A stretch of DNA of 27,076 nt. Origin: Treponema sp. GTDB lineage: Bacteria; Spirochaetota; Spirochaetia; Treponematales; Breznakiellaceae. The position numbers were made by a program, and so were the translations under genes. The DNA is taken from NCBI GenBank assembly GCA_031266255.1, contig JAISBK010000120.1:1-27076 (forward strand). Direction: 5' to 3'. This document shows positions 15,308 through 22,770 of the stretch, piece by piece. The notes under the pieces are model-generated. The model searched no databases, was not told where the DNA came from, and was given only the letters and a program-made list of their open reading frames with translations. Numbering within the stretch: position 1 is the first letter of the stretch; each line of letters opens with the position of its first letter.

Positions 15308-15475
15308 TCATTTAAAATCCGAAGGTCGCCGTTCCAAACGCTTACATTTTTCACATTCGGCAACGTTCTTAACTTTACCTTTTTCAAAGAGGGTCTTCAT
15401 TTTAATTTCTCCGCCACAAGAACAAAAGAACTTTTGCGTAGCGCTGGACGTACGGGAATTTTTACTCTGAGCCAT
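15308..15475 (-). CDS. Short basic zinc-ribbon protein, unknown function
   Basis: 55-residue protein beginning MAQSKNSRTSS, with Cys18, Cys20, Cys41 and Cys44 arranged CxC-(20)-CxxC, a four-cysteine zinc ribbon. It has many Lys/Arg residues and few acidic ones. The ATG at 15475 has GAGGAGAT upstream with normal spacing, and a good promoter lies about 50 bases further up. I do not recognise a named family. Size, charge, the ribbon layout (like L31) and position just upstream of rpsT suggest a ribosome- or RNA-associated role, but that is inference. Confidence 0.75.
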   Translation of the reverse strand: MAQSKNSRTSSATQKFFCSCGGEIKMKTLFEKGKVKNVAECEKCKRLERRPSDFK

Positions 15476-15527
15476 AGAAACATCTCCTCGCCATTATAAG
15501 GCCTTTGCTTTAATAATGTATTTATAG

Positions 15528-15557
15528 AAAATACCATAAAGGTACACTGATTGTCAA
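15528..15557 (-). promoter_or_regulatory. Promoter of the zinc-ribbon gene, with palindrome on the -35 box
   Basis: On the minus strand a perfect TTGACA (15557-15552) is followed after 18 bases by TATTTT (15533-15528). Transcription would start near 15521, about 45 bases before the ATG. A perfect 15-bp palindrome (CTGATTG-T-CAATCAG, 15547-15561) covers the -35 box and looks like a repressor site. Confidence 0.55.
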
Positions 15558-15669
15558 TCAGCTCTGAACCAACAATCAAAGCAACGACATCTAAAACAAG
15601 ACTACCGATTCCACGGATTAAGTGCTTTATTCGCGGACTTTTCTTGGTGATATACCCCAAGAACCAGAC

Positions 15670-16020
15670 TTACAACCGGTATAAATGGGACAGGAGTTTT
15701 TCTTTCCATGCTCCTGACTTAAGGATATGGTCTTTAATTCCTAACGCCTTCAAGCCGTACTGTTCTGCTTTTGAAGTATTTGAGGTAAGCACAATAACGG
15801 GAACATTAGAAGAAGTTATGATTCTTTTAATAAATTTCCAGCCATTCATGTCGGAAAGGACCATACCAGTAACGACCAAAGCCACATCCCCTTGGGCAAT
15901 AACCCCAAGTGCTTCGGCTCCTTGGGAAAAACTTTCACTCAAAAATCCATGTTCCGCCAGAAACGTCTTCATTACCTTTCTGAAGAATAGGCTATTATCC
16001 ACATGAATAATCGTCTGCAT
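15670..16020 (-). CDS. Degenerate receiver-domain protein (no phosphoacceptor Asp)
   Basis: Single-domain protein of 116 residues with the response-regulator fold: the N-terminal strand IIHVDNS, helix RKVMKTFLAEHGF, strand VALVVTGMVLSDMNGW, the TS pair at 79-80 and the Lys101 position in HILKSGA. The phosphoacceptor aspartate is replaced by Gly52, the acidic pair is reduced to Asp8-Asn9, and the Pro after the conserved Lys is Ser. It therefore cannot be phosphorylated in the normal way and is probably a scaffold or is controlled by ligand or partner binding. GAGGAG lies about 7 bases before the ATG. It sits between the helical-repeat protein and the zinc-ribbon gene. Confidence 0.8.
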   Translation of the reverse strand: MQTIIHVDNSLFFRKVMKTFLAEHGFLSESFSQGAEALGVIAQGDVALVVTGMVLSDMNGWKFIKRIITSSNVPVIVLTSNTSKAEQYGLKALGIKDHILKSGAWKEKLLSHLYRL

Positions 16021-16102
16021 TAATTACTCCTCAATGGCAACTATTCTCTTTTGAATGCCCTGTCCGCTTCTCCCAACCATACCCCTAATCAGTACACATA
16101 TA

Positions 16103-17224
16103 TCAAGGCATTTCTACCACTTGCTCCACAAAAGGACTCCGTAACTGACTACTCGCCCTCCCGCCCCATTCACCTGCATCAGTCCGTCCACTTAAGAATG
16201 TCCAGAACCGCCTCGCAGAAACCAACTTGCCATCACCATACAAAGCTGCTCCTATATAATAGAGGGTCTTATAGTATTCAGATCCTTCAATATATTCCAC
16301 TAATGTCCGCCGTTTAAGGGCTTGCGTGAGCAGGTTCTCCAAGGAAATAAAGGTAAAATCGTACTGAGTACGGATTACCTCTTCAATCACAATGGTATTC
16401 TGAATCAAACACGAGAACATCAGGTGTTCCACAGCCCGGTTGTATCGTCCTGAGGTGTAGTAATAGTAACCCAAAAGTCGATGTGCCCGTTCTACCAGGG
16501 AATTGTTATACCGGTAAACCATTAAAACCCGGTTGATTCCATCGTTCTCTAAGACCTTAAGCATGGCGCTTTTGGTATTTAGATTCATTCTCCCCCCAGA
16601 CCATAGGGTATCTCGCTCAAGGATCTCTAGAAGCCGCTTTTCCATCTCAGTATAATTTTGCCTAATTTTAAGAATATCAATGATCTTATATAAAATTTCT
16701 ATATCAAACCCAGGGTTTTCCAAAAAGACCCGCTGTTCATGGGCCTTCTGATACTGGCCCAAAGCCACCCCCAATTCTCCCTCAACCCGGTAGCTTTCTC
16801 CTATCCAATATTCCGCCTCAGGATAATACTTAAGATGCCCCAGAGCTTCCAAGGCCCTGGTAGCTGATCCTTCCAGGGATGCCCGAGGCACCCGAAAATA
16901 CAGCTCCCGTAGAGCAGCCGCGGCATTTATCTGATACCGTTCAGCAATATAAGGCTCTATTTGATCCAGAGAATCCCCTAACAAACGCACCTCAGGGATC
17001 GATAACAAATCAATGAGATCCTGTTCCATCCGGGTATAGAGCTCCCGTCGATCCCGTCGGGCGTCCTCAAAGGCCAAAAGAGCGTTCCCATAGTCTCCCT
17101 TTCTAAACAAGGATTTTCCCCATTCAAGACTAAACCAATACGGACGCTCGGTTTGCCTTTGAGCCCATCCTAGGGACCCACAGAGAAAAAATATGAGAAA
17201 CCCTAAAATTCGTGTTTTTTTCAT
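16103..17224 (-). CDS. Secreted TPR-like helical-repeat protein, unknown function
   Basis: 373-residue protein with a typical signal peptide (MKKTRILGFLIFFLCG, cut probably after GWAQ), so it acts in the periplasm or on the outer membrane. The rest is helical, with TPR-like repeats near the N terminus (SLEWGKSLFRKGDYGNALLAFEDARR), around the YYPEAEYWIGESYRVEGELG segment, and near the C terminus (LLGYYYYTSGRYNRAVEHL). TPR proteins act as scaffolds; the partner is unknown. The frame extends upstream to 17272, but the ATG at 17224 begins the signal peptide. It starts 4 bases after the ispG stop, so it is probably co-transcribed with ispG, though no functional link is evident. Confidence 0.8.
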   Translation of the reverse strand: MKKTRILGFLIFFLCGSLGWAQRQTERPYWFSLEWGKSLFRKGDYGNALLAFEDARRDRRELYTRMEQDLIDLLSIPEVRLLGDSLDQIEPYIAERYQINAAAALRELYFRVPRASLEGSATRALEALGHLKYYPEAEYWIGESYRVEGELGVALGQYQKAHEQRVFLENPGFDIEILYKIIDILKIRQNYTEMEKRLLEILERDTLWSGGRMNLNTKSAMLKVLENDGINRVLMVYRYNNSLVERAHRLLGYYYYTSGRYNRAVEHLMFSCLIQNTIVIEEVIRTQYDFTFISLENLLTQALKRRTLVEYIEGSEYYKTLYYIGAALYGDGKLVSARRFWTFLSGRTDAGEWGGRASSQLRSPFVEQVVEMP

Positions 17225-17228
17225 TTTT

Positions 17229-18359
17229 TTACTTCTGCGCTGCATGGTACAACCACTCCAGTTCTTCCTCAAAGGCAGCGTCCGCCTCCTCCACGTTAAT
17301 GGTTCTCACTACCTTCCCTTGCCGGAATAAAAACACCTTGTTTCCCAGGCCAGTGATACCCAGATCCGCGTGCCGCGCTTCCTGTGGCCCATTGACCGCA
17401 CAACCCATAACGGCAATCGTAAGATCTCGGTCCAGGGCATACAGCCGGCTTTGCCAAGCCTCGGTAAAACCATGGGTATCGAAACTGTTTCTCCCGCACC
17501 GAGGACAGGAAACAAGGGTTACCCCCTGACGTACCATTTTTTTTCCTGTACCTGTTCCCACACTCCTCAGGATCTCCCTCCCTGCAATGAGTTCCCGCTC
17601 CATAGTATCCGAAAGAGACACGCGGATCGTATCCCCAATCCCCTCCAACAGTAAAGCATGGATAGCCAAGGTATTCCGGACCACCCCTGGGATAAGGGGC
17701 CCTGCTTCAGTAACCCCAATATGCAGGGGCACATCAGTACGGTCCGCCAAGAGTCGGTTCGCCTTTATAGTATCGGCCACAGAAGAGGCTTTCATTGAGA
17801 CCAAGACATGGGGAAAATCCAATTCCTGAAAGATCTCCAATTCCCGCTGTGCGGCTTGCACTAAAGCCTCTGCCTGATCAAGGCGGCCCTCTGCCACAGA
17901 ACGCCGCAGATCCTGGGGAAGACTCCCCCCGTTCACCCCTATCCGTATGGGTATCCCTTTTAAGGCGGCTTTAGCAATCACCTGTTCAACCTTTTCCCGG
18001 TTACCGATGTTACCCGGATTAATACGAATTTTAGCAATAGGAAAATCAAGACAGCGAAGCGCAAGGGTATAATCAAAATGAATATCCGCCACTAAAGGCA
18101 TGGAAACCATGGATGCCAAGTTTCCCACCACATCCGCAGATTCCCTATCAGGCACCGCAAATCGGAGTAAGCCGCAACCTATAGCCGCCAAGGCCTTAAT
18201 ACGGGAAAGGAGCTCCTCTCCTGCAATTCCTATAAGATCAGAAAAAGAAAGGCGGTCTTTCCACATGGTCTGTATAACCACTGGAAAAGTACCGCCCAGC
18301 ATGACCGATTCAACAGCACCAAACCCGCCAATCTTGATTACCCGTGTAGTATGACCCAT
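17229..18359 (-). CDS. ispG: 4-hydroxy-3-methylbut-2-enyl diphosphate synthase (IspG/GcpE)
   Basis: Iron-sulfur enzyme that converts methylerythritol cyclodiphosphate to HMBPP in the MEP pathway for isoprenoids. From the ATG at 18359 it has 376 residues, the normal length of the bacterial short form without the large insert. The TIM barrel is at the N terminus (DIHFDY, KIRINPGNIG, RIGVNGGSL). The C-terminal cluster domain has Cys285 and Cys288 (SCPRCGRNSFDT) and Cys320 (GCAVNGPQEARHAD), the expected three cysteines, plus the conserved glutamate. A GTG at 18371 would add four residues; AGGGTG about 9 bases before the ATG favours the latter. It follows atpK by about 50 bp. Confidence 0.95.
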   Translation of the reverse strand: MGHTTRVIKIGGFGAVESVMLGGTFPVVIQTMWKDRLSFSDLIGIAGEELLSRIKALAAIGCGLLRFAVPDRESADVVGNLASMVSMPLVADIHFDYTLALRCLDFPIAKIRINPGNIGNREKVEQVIAKAALKGIPIRIGVNGGSLPQDLRRSVAEGRLDQAEALVQAAQRELEIFQELDFPHVLVSMKASSVADTIKANRLLADRTDVPLHIGVTEAGPLIPGVVRNTLAIHALLLEGIGDTIRVSLSDTMERELIAGREILRSVGTGTGKKMVRQGVTLVSCPRCGRNSFDTHGFTEAWQSRLYALDRDLTIAVMGCAVNGPQEARHADLGITGLGNKVFLFRQGKVVRTINVEEADAAFEEELEWLYHAAQK

Positions 18360-18384
18360 CCGTTTAAGCACCCTAAAGTCCGGT

Positions 18385-18409
18385 AAAGGGTATACTTCAA
18401 TACCCCTTT
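18385..18409. repeat. Imperfect hairpin overlapping the atpK stop codon
   Basis: On the minus strand AAAGGGGTAT pairs with ATACCCTTT with one bulged G and a short loop, starting within the atpK stop codon. No T-run follows, so it is not a classic terminator. It may stabilise or mark the 3' end of an atpK message. Confidence 0.4.
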
Positions 18410-18836
18410 ACAAGGAGCCTGCAAGACCCAAGGAGAATACCATCACAAACAGGGCTACCGTTTCAATAAGACCAACTACGAGAATGTAGTTACCAAAACC
18501 CTGACCGGTTTCTCCGAAGGCATCCGAAGCGCAGGCACTACATTTACCTTGGTATAAGGCCGAAGCGCCCATGGCAAGTCCTGAAAATACCCCAATCCCT
18601 AATTGCGCACCCGGGTTATTCAAACCCGCCAAGGTATTCATCAGAATGAACCCATAGATGGTTTGCGTCAAAGGCGCACCCGCAAAGGCTACCAGGATGA
18701 AAGGCACCGGTTTATTCTGGATAAAACATTTCTTCCATGCTCCGATGGCAGACATACCCGCAACCCCTGCACCGAGAGCAGAACCCAAGGCAGCAAGACC
18801 AAGACAGGCGGCAACTCCAATCAATCCAATATTCAT
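18408..18836 (-). CDS. atpK: V-type ATP synthase subunit K (membrane rotor ring)
   Basis: Proteolipid subunit of the rotor ring, 142 residues with four transmembrane helices in two hairpins, the duplicated 16-kDa type. The ion-binding carboxylate is Glu125 in helix 4 (GLIETVALF). Helix 2 has Thr57, Gln58 and Tyr61 (LTQTIY) and helix 3 has Gln96 (LYQGK). These match in type and spacing Thr64, Gln65, Tyr68, Gln110 and Glu139 of the Na+ site in Enterococcus hirae NtpK; the Leu61 position is Ala54 here. Helix 2 lacks a carboxylate, so each subunit carries one ion site. AAGGAG lies 6 bases before the ATG. Hairpins lie on both sides of the gene. Confidence 0.95.
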   Translation of the reverse strand: MNIGLIGVAACLGLAALGSALGAGVAGMSAIGAWKKCFIQNKPVPFILVAFAGAPLTQTIYGFILMNTLAGLNNPGAQLGIGVFSGLAMGASALYQGKCSACASDAFGETGQGFGNYILVVGLIETVALFVMVFSLGLAGSL

Positions 18837-19033
18837 ATATACTCCTTAATTTGGTTTGCTAAATAAATCCATTTATTTAGCAAAAAATTAACCATCGGAA
18901 CATCCGGATTGTCTAAACATTTTAACTATAGTGTTTAAATTTTCCGAACCACGTCTCCTTTGGCCTGTAAATTTCCGAAACCGGTTTAAGATATCGAGTG
19001 AGCCGCTTTAAGCGCTCACCGTCCCCTTAAACG
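18837..19033 (-). promoter_or_regulatory. Intercistronic region atpI-atpK with stem-loops
   Basis: 197 bases, by far the longest gap in the operon. It contains a perfect 14-bp inverted repeat (18855-18868 and 18871-18884, TTTGCTAAATAAAT with its complement, two-base spacer) directly upstream of the atpK ribosome-binding site. A second hairpin, bulged by one base (18998-19019, GTGAG...CTCAC), follows shortly after the atpI stop. Neither has a terminator T-run on the minus strand. Confidence 0.5.
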
Positions 19034-20845
19034 CTACTCCGGCCGCGCTTTATGTTTTAGCGCAAAAGGTGAATATGTATAACCAGACCATTCCATTCCC
19101 AGATGACCGGCATATTCCAATAAATTGAGCCGTACCCCATGAACCACCACTGAAAGGGCATTCATAGCCAAGTTAAGCCCATGACCGAACAGAAGGATTA
19201 ACCCCCCTGCAATGATGCGAACCGGACCAGCGGGAAGTCCTCCCGCCATACCGTTAAAACTACTCGCTATAGCAGCTCCTGCAAGGCCTACCGCAAAGAG
19301 ACGAATGTAACTAATAATATCCGAGAAACTTGATACAGCGTTCAAGAATGTCGGCAAGAAGTTGGCAAAACCCTTTCCCACATTACTAAGAAAGTTTCCT
19401 CCCTTTTGTTCAACAAAGATGAAGAAAGTCCCGAGGCCGCCCCCGATAAGGTACAAGGCAAAGGAAGGAACCGGAAATTCGGTTTTGGACAATACCAGAT
19501 TCAGTACCAGAAAATAGAGTCCAACCACCATACAGAGCCAACCCACTTGGGCTAAGGCAGTAAGGGAGGGCAGTTCCTTTTTGATGTTCTTGAGATGGGC
19601 CAGCACGATCTGTCCTGCCCCCACCACAAAACAAAGATGCTTAATGTTCTGCTCCGAAGCGAGGAAAGGAACCTTGAGATTCGCCAAAAACCCAGGAATG
19701 TGCTGCATGGCAAACCATGAACCAGTAAGGGTTCCCCACAAGATAGTCGACAAGGAAAGCAAGCCCAAAAGTAATATCCCATCAGGAACTTTCCCGGTTC
19801 GCTTCATGGATTTTATCCCTAAAATAAAGGCAGCTACGAACAAGATTGAACCGTATCCCGCATCTCCGAAGATCATGGCAAAGAAGAAACTGAAAAAGAG
19901 CAAGTAGGATAGGCTAATATCGTATTCCCGATACCCCGGAGTGGTTCCTAAAAGATTAAACAAGGGCTGAATCAACCTGGTGAAAGCATTGCTCCGCACC
20001 AGGGTCGGCGGATTATCCGTTTCCTCCGGGTCTCTCAAGGCCAAGGCCCAGCCGTTTTCCGCAGCCGCCCGCTTCAAGGTTCCCACCGCATCATCGGGTA
20101 CATACCCGGTAAGCCATGAAACGGTAAACTCTATAGGAACCGATTCCACTCGATCCATACCCGCGCGAGCAGTCTCAAAGGCAATACGCTGGACAAGCTC
20201 TTCAAATTCAGCTTGAACTCCCTCCTCTTGACGGGCAAACGCTACAAATCTGGCCTCTACATCCTGCAACTTTCCCTGGATCTCCTGTATGATCTCCCCA
20301 AGCTTGTTAAGGGAATGTTCCGGCAGGACAAACGGCATTTCCCCCGCAATTTCTTTACCCACACTAAGCCCATACACCATCGCTTTATCCGCCCCAAGCC
20401 GGATAAAACAATCATCTTTCCCCAGGGACGCATGTACCTTGGTAGGGAATTTATAAGGGATAAGTACGAGCCCCTGGGCTGCCAATTCTTTAAAGGATGC
20501 TGGATTGAAATTACCCCAGCTCGCAATACGGCTTTTTTCTTTAATCGTAACAAGCAACCGTTCCTGGAGGACTTTACGCTCATCTCCCAGAGCCAAGATC
20601 TGGTTCACCAGTTCCGCCCCATCCAGTTCCTGCTTTGCTGCAACCTGAGTCTGCCCCTGATAGGGCCGCAATAAACCTAACGCACTTTCAACCTTGGCCT
20701 TTCGATCCAATAAAGCCGAAAGAGCATCAGAAGTAACGGAACGTTTCTCCAGATGCACCAAGCCCACTTCCCGAAGCTTTTCCAAGGATGCTTCCCGGGT
20801 CTTATCCATGACCACGAGGGATACTTTCTTCATCGGTACAATCAT
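19034..20845 (-). CDS. atpI: V-type ATP synthase subunit I (a-type stator)
   Basis: Membrane stator subunit that passes ions to the rotor ring, 603 residues. The first about 310 residues are a soluble, partly coiled arm that contacts the peripheral stalk. The rest contains seven to eight membrane helices. The arginine expected to face the rotor carboxylate is probably Arg515 (SYIRLFAVGLAG), with a second at Arg572 (HGVRLNLLEY), as in the family. The ATG overlaps the atpD stop by 4 bases (ATGA); an internal ATG at Met5 is an alternative. A long gap separates it from atpK downstream. Confidence 0.95.
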   Translation of the reverse strand: MIVPMKKVSLVVMDKTREASLEKLREVGLVHLEKRSVTSDALSALLDRKAKVESALGLLRPYQGQTQVAAKQELDGAELVNQILALGDERKVLQERLLVTIKEKSRIASWGNFNPASFKELAAQGLVLIPYKFPTKVHASLGKDDCFIRLGADKAMVYGLSVGKEIAGEMPFVLPEHSLNKLGEIIQEIQGKLQDVEARFVAFARQEEGVQAEFEELVQRIAFETARAGMDRVESVPIEFTVSWLTGYVPDDAVGTLKRAAAENGWALALRDPEETDNPPTLVRSNAFTRLIQPLFNLLGTTPGYREYDISLSYLLFFSFFFAMIFGDAGYGSILFVAAFILGIKSMKRTGKVPDGILLLGLLSLSTILWGTLTGSWFAMQHIPGFLANLKVPFLASEQNIKHLCFVVGAGQIVLAHLKNIKKELPSLTALAQVGWLCMVVGLYFLVLNLVLSKTEFPVPSFALYLIGGGLGTFFIFVEQKGGNFLSNVGKGFANFLPTFLNAVSSFSDIISYIRLFAVGLAGAAIASSFNGMAGGLPAGPVRIIAGGLILLFGHGLNLAMNALSVVVHGVRLNLLEYAGHLGMEWSGYTYSPFALKHKARPE

Positions 20846-21444
20846 TGCACAGCCCTCTCCATTCCCCGTTTAGCGATTTTACCCCGAACCACTGCGGAGG
20901 TCTGTTGATCCCCTAAATAGACCCGAATCTTCTTGATATTGCCCTTGGTCTCAGGGATCATGATCTTCTCAAACAGGTTCACCCGCTGGGTAGTTACCCG
21001 CAATTCATGGTCTAACCGTTTCCGTTGCTCTTCCAAAACCTGGGCTTCCAGATCCAATAACAAGACTTGTTTCATTTTCTCTACTGCCTTATCAAGCCAC
21101 AGGGGATTCCGGGCCACATCATAAGGCTTGGTATAAAATTCCGCTCCATGAAAGAGAGGAATAGATACCCCGGCAATGTTTCCCTGACTTGTGGTGATGC
21201 TCTGGATCTGTACCAGATCCGGGATAAAAAAACCGGTCTCACAAAACACCCCTATCCACGGCTTAAAGGATTCGTCTACCTGATCCTTGGTTGCCAACAA
21301 TGCTTTAATACGCAGTTCAGTGGTTCTGATTTCCGCCTGAAGTTGCTGCTTTTTGAGCATTAACGTCGGAAGATACCGCTGATACATCTTAAGGGCATCT
21401 TTTTGCTTCTTAAGTTCGTTTTTGGTCAGCTTGATCTTTGCCAT
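20842..21444 (-). CDS. atpD: V-type ATP synthase subunit D (central stalk)
   Basis: Central rotor-shaft subunit, 200 residues. Long N- and C-terminal helices form the coiled coil inside the A3B3 head (LTKNELKKQKDALKMYQRYLPTLMLKK at the start, VTTQRVNLFEKIMIPETKGNIKKIRVYLGDQQT near the end, a typical family block). It starts 6 bp after the atpB stop and overlaps the atpI start by 4 bases. No separate F subunit gene, its usual partner, is in the operon. Confidence 0.94.
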   Translation of the reverse strand: MAKIKLTKNELKKQKDALKMYQRYLPTLMLKKQQLQAEIRTTELRIKALLATKDQVDESFKPWIGVFCETGFFIPDLVQIQSITTSQGNIAGVSIPLFHGAEFYTKPYDVARNPLWLDKAVEKMKQVLLLDLEAQVLEEQRKRLDHELRVTTQRVNLFEKIMIPETKGNIKKIRVYLGDQQTSAVVRGKIAKRGMERAVQ

Positions 21445-21450
21445 GTCCTG

Positions 21451-22749
21451 TTAATCCTTCTTGGGCCAGAACTTTGCAATCAGTTCGGAGCGAAGCCCCG
21501 TCTCTTCAGGACTGAAACAGTCCGCCAAGATCTCCCAACCCAAATCAAGTGCCCGCTCAAGGGGAATGTTGACCGACAAATCCATCATCCCCTTTTCAAA
21601 ACGATCCCCGTACTTGAGGAGCTTATCATCCCAGGAGGTCATAATGAAACCCATGGCCTTTTTTTCCAAAGTATCCTTGTAGGCCGAGTAAAGCTTGATC
21701 ATCCCGTCCATCAATGCCCGGTGATCCGAGCGGGTCTTGCCATTGACCATCTGTTTAAGCCGAGAAAGGGATCCAAACGGCTCAATACGGCTGTTCTTGA
21801 GGTAATACTGGCCTTCGGTGATGTATCCGGTATTATCCGGCACCGGATGAGTCACGTCATCCCCCGGCATGGTCGTAACCCCCAGAATAGTAATGGATCC
21901 GGCGGTGTCGAAATCTACCGCCTTTTCATAGCGACTCGCAAGCTGACTGTACAGGTCTCCCGGATACCCACGGTTAGAGGGTACCTGCTCCTGAATGATA
22001 GAGATTTCCTTCATGGCATCGGCAAAATTGGTCATGTCCGTAAGCAGCACCAACACATCCTTGCCTTGCAAAGCAAACTGTTCCGCCACTGCCAGGGACA
22101 TATCAGGAATCATAAGGCACTCTACCGTAGGATCTGAGGCGGTATGCACGAACATCACGGTCCGGGAAAGAGCGCCCCCCTGTTCCAGGGTATCTTTGAA
22201 GAACAGGTAGTCATCGTATTTAAGCCCCATGCCCCCCAAAACAATCACATCAACTTCCGCCTGCATCGCAATCCGGGCCAAAAGATCGTTGTAGGGTTCC
22301 CCGGAGACCGAAAAAATAGGCAACTTTTGAGAAACCACCAGGGTATTAAATAGATCGATCATGGGAATACCCGTTCGGATCATCCTTCGAGGGATGATCC
22401 GTTGCGCAGGATTTACCGATGGCCCCCCAATGGAGATGAGGTTTTCATGGAGCGCTGGACCTCGGTCCCTCGGCTCTCCTGAACCGGAAAAAACCCGACC
22501 CATGAGATTTTCAGAAAAAGACACCTGCATCGAACGTCCCAAAAACCGCACCGTATCACCTGTGGAAATACCCCGGCCTCCAGCAAATACCTGGAGGGAA
22601 ACCAAGTTACCTTCCAGACGGTTCACCTCCGCCAAAGAGGTACCGAATACGGTATCCACCTCTGCCAGATCTCCATACCGGATATCATCAGCCCTGACGG
22701 TGATAACACTCCCTGTAATGGATTCAATCTTACTATATACCTTGTTCAT
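21451..22749 (-). CDS. atpB: V-type ATP synthase subunit B
   Basis: Regulatory, non-catalytic subunit of the A3B3 head, 432 residues. It has the family N-terminal barrel, then the nucleotide-binding-like domain without a P-loop (SGEPYNDLLARIAMQAEV in its place), then SNRGYPGDLYSQLASRYEKA, the expected B-subunit block, and the helical C-terminal domain. GGGAGGATC lies just before the ATG. It begins 21 bp after atpA. Confidence 0.96.
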   Translation of the reverse strand: MNKVYSKIESITGSVITVRADDIRYGDLAEVDTVFGTSLAEVNRLEGNLVSLQVFAGGRGISTGDTVRFLGRSMQVSFSENLMGRVFSGSGEPRDRGPALHENLISIGGPSVNPAQRIIPRRMIRTGIPMIDLFNTLVVSQKLPIFSVSGEPYNDLLARIAMQAEVDVIVLGGMGLKYDDYLFFKDTLEQGGALSRTVMFVHTASDPTVECLMIPDMSLAVAEQFALQGKDVLVLLTDMTNFADAMKEISIIQEQVPSNRGYPGDLYSQLASRYEKAVDFDTAGSITILGVTTMPGDDVTHPVPDNTGYITEGQYYLKNSRIEPFGSLSRLKQMVNGKTRSDHRALMDGMIKLYSAYKDTLEKKAMGFIMTSWDDKLLKYGDRFEKGMMDLSVNIPLERALDLGWEILADCFSPEETGLRSELIAKFWPKKD

Positions 22750-22770
22750 TGCTGATCCTCCCTCTGTATC

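Noticed and set aside
15397..15660. 87-codon minus-strand frame
   Set aside because: It overlaps the zinc-ribbon gene and its promoter in another frame; no ribosome-binding site and no recognisable motif.
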